A stretch of DNA of 19,882 nt from CALZFJ01 sp051878575 (GCA_051878575.1 JBJEKJ010000001.1:1-19882); one strand, 5' to 3'; shown: positions 8,089-16,387, counted from the stretch's first letter. A program made the numbers and translations. Notes: a model not told the origin generated them from the letters alone.

Positions 8089-9471
8089 TTAGTTCTTTTT
8101 CTCGACGGTGAAGCCCAGTTTTGCCAATCCGGCCTGTACTTCCTCGCAACTCATAAAGAGGTTCCAGAGCAATCCCGTGCGGTAATTCTCAATCATAGGA
8201 GCGATAGTGCACTGGTCGATGGCGAGATAGTGGGGTTTTGTCCACTTCCGGCTGTCGGAGAATGCATCGTAGAAGCCGTATTTGCCCCAAATCCAATCGC
8301 CCTTGGCATAGAAGCCCTTCAGGGCTGCCATCGACTCCTCGGGCGTGTAGGGGAACGACGAGAGCGCAGCCGTGGGCGTGATCACGCCGCAGTCGTTGGC
8401 AGGCGAATGAGCCGTATAGCCATCGACGGTGTAGCTTGCGGTCAGGCCCCAGCAGTCGGGTCCATAGCCCTCGAAGCCCTTAGGATTGGCTACGCAATAC
8501 TTATAGTTGCTCAATGCGTGGTTGCGCACCACATTCCAGTAGTTGGCATATTGGTCGCTGAGGTTGCGCGGGTCGAGGCCTATATATGAATAGTGAGCCC
8601 AGAAAAGCGGTCCGCCGGTAGCCTCGGCGCCATTGTGCTTCAGCTCGAGAGGCAGGTCGAAAGGCTTGGCGTCGCTCTTGATGCCTCCGCTGCGGGCCCA
8701 ACCCTTGTGGTAGCACTCGGCAGGCACTGTGTGAGTGGGCGACGCAGCCGCAAGGATGTAGACGATAAGGCACTCATTGTAGCCCTCGAGCGGGAAGTTC
8801 ATCTCCCACTCATACTCGGGCGACCAGTGCCAGTAGATCACGCTCTCGCCACCTTTGGTGTACCAGTCGAACTCCATTTCGTGCCAGAGCTTGTTGATTT
8901 TCTCCACAAGCGCCTTCTCGGCATCGGTGGTGCCGTCCTTGAAATATTGGCGCACACACAGGAGGCTCTCCATGAGGAAGCAGCTCTCCACGAGGTCGCC
9001 GCCATTGTCCTTTTGGCCGAAAGGCTTCACCTTGCCGGTGGGGCCGTCGAGCCAGTGAGGCCACACGCCGTGGAAGCGGTCGGCCTTAGTGAGGTAGTCT
9101 GCAATCTTGTTCAAGCGCTCCACGCCCTCCTCGCGGGTGATGAAACCGCGGTCGATAGCCACTATGAGTCCGGCAACGCCGAAACCGCTACCACCGGTAG
9201 TCACCACGTCCTTGTCGTTCTGCGGATAGTCGCCGTCGAGGTGTATGCGCTCGCAAGCCAGTCCTGAAGTGGCCTCGGCGCCCTCCCACATATAATTGAA
9301 ATGAACCTTCTGTATATAGTCGAGAAGCTCATCGTCGGTGGCGAACTCCGTTGGGCGAGAGTTTCCGCTGATAGTTGCGCCATTACCCGATTCGTTGCTC
9401 TTGCTCGTGCAAGAAGCCACCGCCAGCAACATGGCGGCAATCAAAGATATACTCCTGAATATTTTGTTCAT
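8089..9471 (-). CDS. Glycoamylase-like (PF10091) lipoprotein, probable GH144 endo-beta-1,2-glucanase
   Basis: A 460-residue predicted lipoprotein: MNKIFRSI, a hydrophobic stretch, then VASC with Cys21. The rest is an (alpha/alpha)6-barrel type protein of the glycoamylase-like family, recognisable from FNYMWEGAE, GGSGFGVAGLIVAIDRG, GVWPHWLDG and the C-terminal YGFYDAFS and YLAIDQCTI motifs. Asp155, Asp159 and Glu162 in DNGGDLVE have the spacing (4 and 3) of the Asp135/Asp139/Glu142 set that I recall for the founding GH144 enzyme of Chitinophaga pinensis. That supports cleavage of beta-1,2-glucan to sophoro-oligosaccharides. The ATG at 9471 is preferred; an in-frame TTG three codons upstream (9480) only adds MII. 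It lies 36 bases after the GH43-like gene and 33 before the GH3 gene. PF10091 also contains uncharacterised enzymes, so the exact substrate is inferred. Confidence 0.82.
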   Translation of the reverse strand: MNKIFRSISLIAAMLLAVASCTSKSNESGNGATISGNSRPTEFATDDELLDYIQKVHFNYMWEGAEATSGLACERIHLDGDYPQNDKDVVTTGGSGFGVAGLIVAIDRGFITREEGVERLNKIADYLTKADRFHGVWPHWLDGPTGKVKPFGQKDNGGDLVESCFLMESLLCVRQYFKDGTTDAEKALVEKINKLWHEMEFDWYTKGGESVIYWHWSPEYEWEMNFPLEGYNECLIVYILAAASPTHTVPAECYHKGWARSGGIKSDAKPFDLPLELKHNGAEATGGPLFWAHYSYIGLDPRNLSDQYANYWNVVRNHALSNYKYCVANPKGFEGYGPDCWGLTASYTVDGYTAHSPANDCGVITPTAALSSFPYTPEESMAALKGFYAKGDWIWGKYGFYDAFSDSRKWTKPHYLAIDQCTIAPMIENYRTGLLWNLFMSCEEVQAGLAKLGFTVEKKN

Positions 9472-9507
9472 TATAATCAATAAAAAATAAAAATCAATCT
9501 TGTTTTC

Positions 9508-11634
9508 TCATTGCTTCACAATCTTGCTCATTGCCGAGCGTCCGGTCTCGCCAAGCGCCTCAATGGCAAAATAGTAGGTAGTGCCCTTGTCGAGTCCGCG
9601 CAAGTCGTAGCAGCACTCGCCGTTGACGGCAATAGTGTGATAGAGCTTGTCGGGGGCGATGCCGTAGCGAATATTGTAGCCGTAGGCACGCTCGCTCGGG
9701 TGCCATGTGATCATCGCATTGCGCACGTCGGTCTTGTCGCGCACCACCTTGAAACCCTTCACGTCGGCGGGAGCCTCACCATCGGCATTTCCGAACACGC
9801 GGAGGTCCGACAGGCAGAAGTTTCCCGAAGGAATATGGATGTTCTCCACCTTGAGGTAGCGTGTGCGCAGCACGTCGCGCAGCTCCACATAGTCGTGGGG
9901 CACGTCGCGGTCGTTATTGCTCTTGTCGACTACCAAATCCCACTTCTCGCCATCGGCCGAGGCATAGATGCGGTATTGGTGATACAAGTCATTGGCACGG
10001 TTGTACTGCTCGGTCTTGTAGTCGTAGTAATTGATCTGAATAGCCCTCACGTCCTTCATCGCGCCGAGGTCCATCTTCACCCATTCGCCGGGATTTGCGG
10101 TCTTTGCGGCCCAATAGGTTCGGATATTGTCGTCGCTGAGGCTTGAGGCGCTCATTTCGGGCTCGGCCGAGCTCGATGCCTCCACCTTCTTGCCGTAGGA
10201 GAGCATCATCCAGCCTGTGAAGCGGTCGGTGTCCTTGATGTCGCGGTCGGCGTTCCAACAGGGATAGTCGCCGAATGCGGTGTTGCAATACATCACGCCA
10301 TCGGCATCGAAAGCCACGGGATAAAGCCCTATGCGGCGCTCAAACTTATACTTCAGCGAGAGCATGCAGGTGCCCACGTGCCAGTAGTTGCCCTTCAGGT
10401 CGCACCATGTGCCTCCATGACCCACTCCCTGCACGAAACCGCCGGGCTTGTAGCTCATGGGATTGTGCTTCTGATAGGTGAACGGGCCGAGAGGGCTGTC
10501 GCTCACATAGACGCCGTCGGCATACACCTTGAATTCGGTGCCCGGAGCGCCATATTGCAGGTAATACTTGCCATTGTGCTTGGTCATGTAGGCGCCCTCG
10601 GTGAACGGAGCGAGCGTTACCTCGTCGTCATTGTTCATGCCGAAGCGCTCCCATCCGTGCTCCTTGGGATGAAGTGCCATCACGTCGTGGATTTTGCTGA
10701 TTGGGCGGAAGTCGTCGCGGCTGATTTGCACCCCCTTGAGCGGATACTCATTGCTTGAGCCATAATAGAAATAGAGCTTGCCGTCGTCGTCGAGGAAAAG
10801 GCACGGATCCCACGAGGGAAGCGTGTTGCAGTCGACTACGCGACGGAAGCGCCCGCTATAAGGCTCGGTGGTGTACCACACGGGAAGGCCCTCATAGGTG
10901 GAGCCGGTGTAGAACAGTGTGTCGCCAACCACAAAAGCCGCCGGCGCGCACTGGTCGTCGTCGGTGGGACGACGCTGGAACGACGCTACCGAGAAATCCC
11001 AGTCGCTCAGGTTCTTTGAGTGATGGAATCCGCCCTGGTTGGTCGAAAAGAGCATATAGTGGTCCTTATATGTGAGTCCCATAGGGTCGGCCGACGAGCG
11101 GAACGAGCCATTTGGGCGCACATTGTTGTTATAGGGCTCGTAGTTGTAGCTGATGTTGAGAGGATTGCAATAGGTGTGCGTGGCGCAGTCCTCGGGATCG
11201 TACCAGCGTGTAGCCACGGCTTTGGCGCGCTGCACGGGCTTGGTGCGGTCGGGCTGCATCGTCACGTCGACCACGCGCTGCGAGGCGTCGCGAATCACGT
11301 TGGCAAACTGCTTTCCGGGATAGTACACATAGATGTGCAGGTCGGTATCGCGGCTTTTCAGCGTGTAGCGTCCGTCGGCATCGGTATTGCAATGCAGGGG
11401 CGAGGCAAAGAACATCACGGTGGCACCCTCAAGCGGCTTCCCGGTCTCGTCGGTCACGGTTCCCGATATTGTATATTCCTTAACCACAGGAATATAATAG
11501 TCGCTCACCTGACCCTTGATTACCTTTATGGAGTCTCCTGAAGAAGTAGCGTTCACTGCTACAGTTGCAGTGAACGCCATTACAATGCAAACCGCAACTT
11601 TCATTAAACCTTCAATGACTGTTTTCTGTTGCAT
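9508..11634 (-). CDS. GH43-like five-bladed propeller protein with SusC-type N-terminal, discoidin and Fn3 domains
   Basis: A 708-residue secreted protein. The signal peptide (about 1-29, ending VAVNA) has no lipobox, so it is probably soluble in the periplasm. A carboxypeptidase-regulatory-like beta-sandwich follows (about 54-127, SGTVTDETGKPLEGATV), a module more typical of SusC N-termini. The GH43-like propeller spans about 155-475. All three acidic residues expected for this fold are present: Asp183 in SADP (base), Asp276 in WDPCLFLDDDG (pKa modulator) and Glu346 in TEGAYMTKHNGKYYL (acid). A discoidin (F5/8 type C) domain covers about 478-616 and a fibronectin III domain about 622-706. 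GH43 enzymes usually release arabinofuranose, xylose or galactose, so this one is odd beside GH144 and GH3 and may remove a substituent. A perfect inverted repeat lies inside the signal-peptide codons. Third gene of the operon. Subfamily and substrate are unknown. Confidence 0.8.
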   Translation of the reverse strand: MQQKTVIEGLMKVAVCIVMAFTATVAVNATSSGDSIKVIKGQVSDYYIPVVKEYTISGTVTDETGKPLEGATVMFFASPLHCNTDADGRYTLKSRDTDLHIYVYYPGKQFANVIRDASQRVVDVTMQPDRTKPVQRAKAVATRWYDPEDCATHTYCNPLNISYNYEPYNNNVRPNGSFRSSADPMGLTYKDHYMLFSTNQGGFHHSKNLSDWDFSVASFQRRPTDDDQCAPAAFVVGDTLFYTGSTYEGLPVWYTTEPYSGRFRRVVDCNTLPSWDPCLFLDDDGKLYFYYGSSNEYPLKGVQISRDDFRPISKIHDVMALHPKEHGWERFGMNNDDEVTLAPFTEGAYMTKHNGKYYLQYGAPGTEFKVYADGVYVSDSPLGPFTYQKHNPMSYKPGGFVQGVGHGGTWCDLKGNYWHVGTCMLSLKYKFERRIGLYPVAFDADGVMYCNTAFGDYPCWNADRDIKDTDRFTGWMMLSYGKKVEASSSAEPEMSASSLSDDNIRTYWAAKTANPGEWVKMDLGAMKDVRAIQINYYDYKTEQYNRANDLYHQYRIYASADGEKWDLVVDKSNNDRDVPHDYVELRDVLRTRYLKVENIHIPSGNFCLSDLRVFGNADGEAPADVKGFKVVRDKTDVRNAMITWHPSERAYGYNIRYGIAPDKLYHTIAVNGECCYDLRGLDKGTTYYFAIEALGETGRSAMSKIVKQ
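11549..11577 (-). repeat. Perfect 11-bp inverted repeat within the signal-peptide codons of the GH43-like gene
   Basis: GCGTTCACTGC (11549-11559) and GCAGTGAACGC (11567-11577) are exact reverse complements separated by 7 bases. They cover codons about 20-29 of the GH43-like gene, so the mRNA can form a stem-loop starting about 57 bases after its start codon. Because of the symmetry both strands read AFTATVAVNA here. It could slow early translation, or be chance. Confidence 0.7.
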
Positions 11635-11655
11635 AAAAGATTATTGTTTTTTTAC

Positions 11656-11709
11656 ATTGAGCGGACCCGCGACTTCGCTTGTGCGCGGTAGCCGCAAAGT
11701 CCGCTCAAT
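11656..11709 (-). other. Intercistronic stem-loop between susD and the GH43-like gene
   Basis: ATTGAGCGGAC (11656-11666) and GTCCGCTCAAT (11699-11709) are perfectly complementary over 11 bp, and inside them CCGCG (11667-11671) and CGCGG (11684-11688) can pair further. The structure begins 12 bases after the susD stop codon and fills most of the only long gap in the operon. On the minus strand it is followed by an A-rich stretch, not a T run, so a 3' stabiliser or partial attenuator that keeps susC/susD mRNA above hydrolase mRNA is more likely than a full terminator. Confidence 0.65.
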
Positions 11710-11721
11710 CATGATTCTTGG

Positions 11722-13182
11722 TTACTCGTTCTTGGGCTCGTTGGCCAGACTTGGGATATTGCTGCTCTGCTCGAAAGGTATGGGATAGTAGGTCTTCGAA
11801 GCATCCCAGCCCTTGAGGGTTGAGGCAGCCTTGCCGCGGCGCACGAGATCGTTGTAACGCTCACCCCACTCGCAGCAGAGCTCCATGCGGCGCTCGTCGA
11901 GAATGTTGTCGAGGGTTACGCTTGCCAACGTAGGCATGCCGGCACGTGTGCGAACCTTGTTGAACGGAGTCACGGCATCGCCGCCCACCTCGAGGCAAGC
12001 CTCGGCGTTCATAAGGAGCACGTCGGCATAGCGGAGGATGCGCACATTGTTGTTGGCGCCGTATTTGGTACGACCCTCAGTAAGTTGGTTAGTGGGGGTG
12101 TAGGCCTTTCCGTTCCAGCAGTCGGTCTGGGTCGGGTTCTGAAGCGGGCGAATCACGTCGCCGCTCGGAGTAGTGGAGCCTGCAAGCAGGAAGGAGGTAG
12201 TGGCACGCACTGTCTCGCCACGGGCTGCCGCCCAGTCACGGAAATCCTTGAACAAGCCGATGAATCCCCATCCCGAGATGTTGCCATTGTTGGCAGGACC
12301 CTGGAATACGAACCAGTTGTCGGCATCCACCATGTCGCCCGAGCCATTGCCGAAGTCGGTGCACTGGCACTCAAAGAGCGACTCGTTGCACATCTTGCCC
12401 GGAATCTTGAACAGGTTGTAGAAGTCGTCGTAGAGATCGAACTTGCCGCTGTTGATGATATTGCCGGTGAGCTCCTTGACGCTTGCATAGTTGCCCATGT
12501 TCAGGTGCACCTTAGCGGCGAGAGCCATTGCCGAGTAGGCTGTGACGGCACCGTAGTGCGCGCTCTCGTTAGGACGAATCTTAGGCATGTTGGCTATACC
12601 GTATGCAAGATCCTCAAGTATATAGCGATACACGGCCTCAACGGTGGAGCGTGTCATGTCGGTCTGGCTGTTGCTGCGCAGGATAGTCACCGGGCCAAAT
12701 GCTTGCACGAGGCGATAGTAGGCATAGGCGCGGAGGAAGCGCACCTCACCGCAATACACCAAGTAGTTGTTGCGGTCGGCGTCGGTGGTGATGTTGGCGG
12801 CGTAGCTGTCGAGCGACTCGAGAGCGGCGTTGGCCACCTTCACCATGCCGTAATACTGGTTCCACATCTCGTTAAGGCCCCAGAATGAGTTGTCGTACTT
12901 GAAGTTGCCGAAATCGACCAAAGTAGGCTGGTCGTCGATACGTCCCGACCACACATCGTCGTCGCGCACGATAGAGAGCGGCCAGATTACCCAGTGCATG
13001 CCACCGGTTCTCAGTTTAGCGTACACGCCCGAAACCGGCATATACATATTTGCAATGTTTGTGAAGTCCACATTCTCCTCCGGTACACTGTTCTCCGGTT
13101 CTTTGTCGAGGAAGTCGCAAGATGAAGAAGCGAGCAACATTGCAGGCAGTGTATATAATAATACTTTTTTAAGAATATTCAT
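11722..13182 (-). CDS. SusD/RagB family outer-membrane glycan-binding lipoprotein
   Basis: A 486-residue SusD-like protein, the surface lid that binds oligosaccharides and delivers them to the SusC channel. The signal peptide ends LLASSSC, giving lipidated Cys22, followed by the family-typical CDFLDKEPE. The helical TPR-type core contains the usual motifs: FLRAYAYYRLVQAFG near residue 153, ILRYADVLLMNAEA near 384, DERRMELCCEWGERYNDLVRRGKA near 430, and YYPIP close to the C-terminus. Length is normal. It starts 36 bases after susC and pairs with it in the standard order. It is followed by a strong intercistronic stem-loop. No separate SusE/SusF-like surface binding protein is encoded next to it. 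The glycan bound cannot be told from this sequence; the hydrolase neighbours suggest a beta-glucan. Confidence 0.95.
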   Translation of the reverse strand: MNILKKVLLYTLPAMLLASSSCDFLDKEPENSVPEENVDFTNIANMYMPVSGVYAKLRTGGMHWVIWPLSIVRDDDVWSGRIDDQPTLVDFGNFKYDNSFWGLNEMWNQYYGMVKVANAALESLDSYAANITTDADRNNYLVYCGEVRFLRAYAYYRLVQAFGPVTILRSNSQTDMTRSTVEAVYRYILEDLAYGIANMPKIRPNESAHYGAVTAYSAMALAAKVHLNMGNYASVKELTGNIINSGKFDLYDDFYNLFKIPGKMCNESLFECQCTDFGNGSGDMVDADNWFVFQGPANNGNISGWGFIGLFKDFRDWAAARGETVRATTSFLLAGSTTPSGDVIRPLQNPTQTDCWNGKAYTPTNQLTEGRTKYGANNNVRILRYADVLLMNAEACLEVGGDAVTPFNKVRTRAGMPTLASVTLDNILDERRMELCCEWGERYNDLVRRGKAASTLKGWDASKTYYPIPFEQSSNIPSLANEPKNE

Positions 13183-13218
13183 TTTGCTTGGTTTTTAATG
13201 AATTTAGACATTAGGTGA

Positions 13219-16200
13219 TTAGAAATCTATTTGTACACCGAAAGTGTAGGTAGAAGTTAAAGGATATACCTCAACGTCCCATCCCTCGGCGTCGCTCAAC
13301 TCAGGAGTGAACGCATTGGCGCTGAATGTGGTGAACGGACGGTCGGCAGTGAGGCTGAGGCGGATGCCCGGCAATGTGTAGTTGCCCATCTTGATGTTGC
13401 GGAAGTTGTAGCCCACGGTGATGTTCTGGATGCGGAAGAAGTCGGCGCTCTCCACGAAGTAGGAGTTAACCTTCTGGTCGCTCACGTTCCAACCCTTTAC
13501 GAGGGCGGCTGCCGATGGATGCTCGTTGGTGGAGCCGGCGCCTGTCCAGCGGTTCTTATACTGAGCCTCGTCGAAGTTGAAGTTGGACTGTGCGTAGCGC
13601 AATGCGCGCTTGCGGTTGTACATCTGTGCGCCTGCCTGTCCGTAGGTGGTGAGCTCGAAATCGAGGTTCTTCCAGCTGAAGCCGAGGTTCACGCCGTAAG
13701 TCAGGTTGGGGATGTAGGCGCCGAGGGTCTGGCGGTCGTTGCCGTCGATAGTGCCGTCGCCGTTGAGGTCCTCATATTTGAAGTCGCCGGGCTCAAGACC
13801 GTTGGCCACTGCCACGGGGTCGGCTGCACACTCCTCGGGAGTCTGATAGATGCCTACCACCTTGTAGCCGTAGAATGAGTTCATCTGCTCACCCACCATG
13901 TTCACTGTCTTGCCACCCTTCACGATGTCGGCGCCGCCGAGATCCTTCACGCGGTTCTTCAAGAACGAGAGGTTCAGGCCCACGGTGTACTTGAAGTCGT
14001 TGCCCACGCGGTCGCTCCAGTTGGCCGAGATGTCGAAACCGGTGTTGAGAATCTTACCATAGTTGCCTGCGAGCACGTCGTTGCTGAACGGAAGGCGCGG
14101 AGAGATTACCGCACGCTTGGTCATGCGCGAGTACCAGTCGAGGTCGACGTTCAAGCGGTTGTTGAAAGTAGAGAAGTTCACACCCACGTTGGTCTCGTCG
14201 ACGAGCTCCCACTTAAGGTAGCTGAAGTAAGATGTATTCTGGTAACCGGGGATAGTGGTGTTGCCAAATACGCCCGATGCTCCGTTACCTGTGTTGATCG
14301 ATGCGAAGCCGTCGCTTGCTGCCACATGGTCGTTACCGAGGCGACCCCAGCTTGCGCGGAGTTTCAAGTAGTCGAATACGTTCTGGTTCTGCATGAACGA
14401 CTCCTGGGAGATTACCCATGCTGCGCCCACCGATGGGAAGTAGCCCCACTTCTCCTGATATTTCGAAGAACCGTCGGCACGCATTGTGAACATCAAGAGG
14501 TACTTGCCTGCATAGTCATAGTTCAAGCGTGCGAAGTACGACTGGCCACAGTAGCAGTATCCGTCGTCGCCAAGTGTCACGCCGTCGGCGTCGCCCTGAC
14601 CGAGATACATGTACTCGTCCTTGCCTTCGGGCACGTTGGATGCCTTGCCCCACAAGTAGCGATATTGCTGCTGACGCATTGAGTAGCCGAGCATTGCGCC
14701 CACCTTGTGGTCGCCGAACTTGTCGCTATAGGTGATTGTGTTGTCCCAGATGTAGTTGTAGTAGTTGGTAGTCGACTTGGTCAGCTCCGAAACCGACTTC
14801 TGCTGCCAGCTGCTCACATAGTAGGGCCGAACGTAGTTGCGGCCGCGTGTGCCGGTGTAGTCGTAGCTATAGCTCGTCTTGAAGTTCAGCTTCTCGGGCA
14901 GGATGTTGAACTGTGCGTAGAAGTTGCTGAGCACTTGGTAAGTCTCGTTGCGGTTATTGTTGTAACGAGCAGTAGCCATCGGGTTCCAGAAGTTGCTTGT
15001 GAAGCCTACGCTTGCAGGCGAAGCGAACTTCTCGGGCTTGGTGGCGTCGTCGGCATCGTCGTACACGGGATAGATCGACGGCGAGTTGAACGCGTCTTTC
15101 CAAGCGGCGTTGTTGGGAAGCACCTGAGTAGCGTTGCTGTACACGCCATTGAAGCCCACCTTCAACCAGCTTGTTGCATCGTAGTCGACGGCAGCGCGGA
15201 AGTTGAGGCGCTTGTAGTTGTTGTCGACGTCCATGATACCATCCTGATAGAGGTAGCTGATACCCAACGAGTAAACAGCCTTCTCAGAGCCGCCGCTGAT
15301 GCCGAGGCTGTGGTTGGTGATCACTGCCTTGCGGAGCATCTCCTTATACCAGTCGGTGTCGGCGCCATAAGTCCAGTTGTGGAAGTCGGCATCGGCATAG
15401 CTGCCACCGTAGCGGTCGATAGAGGCCTTCATGTTCGATACGTAGGCATCGTAGTTGGCCTCGAGGAGCATTGTGGCATATTGCTGAGAGTTGGCCATTT
15501 TCAGCACGTTGGTAGCCTGCTGAACGCCCACATAGCCATTGTAGGTGATTTTAGCGTTCTGGTTGCGACGTCCCTTCTTGGTGGTGATGATTACCACACC
15601 GTTGGCTGCGCGCACACCATAGATGGCTGCTGCCGAAGCGTCCTTGAGCACCGACATCTCCTGAATGTCGCTGTTGTTCAAGAAGTTGATGTCGTCGTAG
15701 AACATACCGTCGACAACGTAGAGCGGAGAGCTGTTGGTGAACGAGCCGTTACCACGGATAGATACGCGCGGACCCGAGCCCGGAGTTCCGCTGTTCACTA
15801 CGTTCACGCCGGCCACCTTTCCCTGCATGGCTGCCATCGGCGATGTGGCGGGCACCGAGAGGAGGTCCTCGCCCTTAACCACTGTAATAGGTGATGTGAG
15901 GTCCTTGGCCTTGGCTGCGCCATAACCGATTACCACCACTTCGTCAAGTTTCTGCAAGTCGTCTTGCATCTGTACGTTTAATGTTGCACTTGTCACTTTC
16001 ACCTCTTTGGTCTTCATTCCAATGTAGGAGAAAGTGATTACGGCTCCGTCGGGAACATTTTTCAACTCATAGTTTCCGTCGAAGTCGGTCACTGCGCCGT
16101 TAGTCGTTCCGTTAACGATAACACTGGCGCCAATAACGGGCTGATTGCTTTCGTCCACAACCACACCCTTCACTGTTTTCGGAGCAGCAAACATTGCTGG

Positions 16201-16245
16201 CACACTCAGGAAAACGAGTAAAATTGACAAAATTTTCTTTTTCAT
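13219..16245 (-). CDS. SusC/RagA family TonB-linked outer-membrane transporter
   Basis: A 1008-residue outer-membrane channel that imports oligosaccharides with energy from TonB. In order: signal peptide (1-20, cleavage after MFA), carboxypeptidase-regulatory-like domain (about 24-96, VKGVVVDESNQPVIGASV), TonB-box-like segment LDEVVVIGYG (100-109), plug domain (about 115-225, with SVLKDASAAAIYGVRAANG) and a beta-barrel ending in YTFGVQIDF, whose terminal Phe is typical for outer-membrane insertion. No STN domain is present, so there is no sign of anti-sigma-factor signalling; control more likely comes from the divergent regulator. First gene of the operon, with a predicted promoter at 16298-16327 and a leader of roughly 45 bases. 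The substrate is inferred from the downstream hydrolases. Confidence 0.96.
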   Translation of the reverse strand: MKKKILSILLVFLSVPAMFAAPKTVKGVVVDESNQPVIGASVIVNGTTNGAVTDFDGNYELKNVPDGAVITFSYIGMKTKEVKVTSATLNVQMQDDLQKLDEVVVIGYGAAKAKDLTSPITVVKGEDLLSVPATSPMAAMQGKVAGVNVVNSGTPGSGPRVSIRGNGSFTNSSPLYVVDGMFYDDINFLNNSDIQEMSVLKDASAAAIYGVRAANGVVIITTKKGRRNQNAKITYNGYVGVQQATNVLKMANSQQYATMLLEANYDAYVSNMKASIDRYGGSYADADFHNWTYGADTDWYKEMLRKAVITNHSLGISGGSEKAVYSLGISYLYQDGIMDVDNNYKRLNFRAAVDYDATSWLKVGFNGVYSNATQVLPNNAAWKDAFNSPSIYPVYDDADDATKPEKFASPASVGFTSNFWNPMATARYNNNRNETYQVLSNFYAQFNILPEKLNFKTSYSYDYTGTRGRNYVRPYYVSSWQQKSVSELTKSTTNYYNYIWDNTITYSDKFGDHKVGAMLGYSMRQQQYRYLWGKASNVPEGKDEYMYLGQGDADGVTLGDDGYCYCGQSYFARLNYDYAGKYLLMFTMRADGSSKYQEKWGYFPSVGAAWVISQESFMQNQNVFDYLKLRASWGRLGNDHVAASDGFASINTGNGASGVFGNTTIPGYQNTSYFSYLKWELVDETNVGVNFSTFNNRLNVDLDWYSRMTKRAVISPRLPFSNDVLAGNYGKILNTGFDISANWSDRVGNDFKYTVGLNLSFLKNRVKDLGGADIVKGGKTVNMVGEQMNSFYGYKVVGIYQTPEECAADPVAVANGLEPGDFKYEDLNGDGTIDGNDRQTLGAYIPNLTYGVNLGFSWKNLDFELTTYGQAGAQMYNRKRALRYAQSNFNFDEAQYKNRWTGAGSTNEHPSAAALVKGWNVSDQKVNSYFVESADFFRIQNITVGYNFRNIKMGNYTLPGIRLSLTADRPFTTFSANAFTPELSDAEGWDVEVYPLTSTYTFGVQIDF

Positions 16246-16297
16246 TTTACTTTTTTATGGTTAAAATTTTAAGGTGATTGGTTACACTTTTCGGCTA

Positions 16298-16327
16298 CAA
16301 AGGAAATATCTTAAAATTAAGTTGCAA
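16298..16327 (-). promoter_or_regulatory. Predicted promoter of the susC operon
   Basis: On the minus strand TTG (plus 16327-16325) is followed after exactly 19 bases by TTCCTTTG (plus 16305-16298). This matches the Bacteroidota -33/-7 pair except that TA of the -7 element is TT. A weak -7 would suit an activator-dependent promoter. The transcript would start near 16291, about 45 bases before the susC ATG. The -33 element lies inside a TGCAAA/TTTGCA palindrome (16323-16336). Confidence 0.6.
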
Positions 16328-16336
16328 ACTTTTGCA
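16323..16336. promoter_or_regulatory. Candidate operator palindrome 1 over the susC -33 element
   Basis: TGCAAA (16323-16328) and TTTGCA (16331-16336) form a perfect 6-bp dyad with centre CT. It overlaps the predicted -33 element of the susC promoter. The same arms recur at 16425-16439, and a half site TTTTTGCA occurs at 16390-16397. Repetition of one dyad within this short region suggests a protein-binding site. Which protein binds is unknown. Confidence 0.45.
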
Positions 16337-16346
16337 GTACCACCTT

Positions 16347-16387
16347 ACTACTTTTCCCACTTTAGGCACTACGTTTTTTCTACGTTT
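16347..16387. promoter_or_regulatory. Candidate regulator-binding direct repeats (CTAC elements)
   Basis: CTAC elements begin at 16348, 16369 and 16380. The first two are part of ACTAC, 21 bp apart, and the last two are part of CTACGTTT, 11 bp apart, so all three lie on the same helical face. They sit about 20-60 bp upstream of the susC -33 element, a position suited to an activator such as the LuxR-type regulator encoded next door. A further ACTAC occurs at 16453-16457. The low-complexity T-rich context makes chance occurrence possible. Confidence 0.4.

Noticed and set aside
9472..9480. TTG start three codons upstream of the GH144-like gene
   Set aside because: The ATG at 9471 gives a standard lipoprotein signal (MNKIFRSI), and the extra MII adds nothing.
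14707..15894. 395-codon open frame on the plus strand opposite susC
   Set aside because: It lies wholly inside the clearly homologous susC gene, its product is a low-complexity Val/His-rich chain without known motifs, and it arises from the GC-rich codon use of the real gene.
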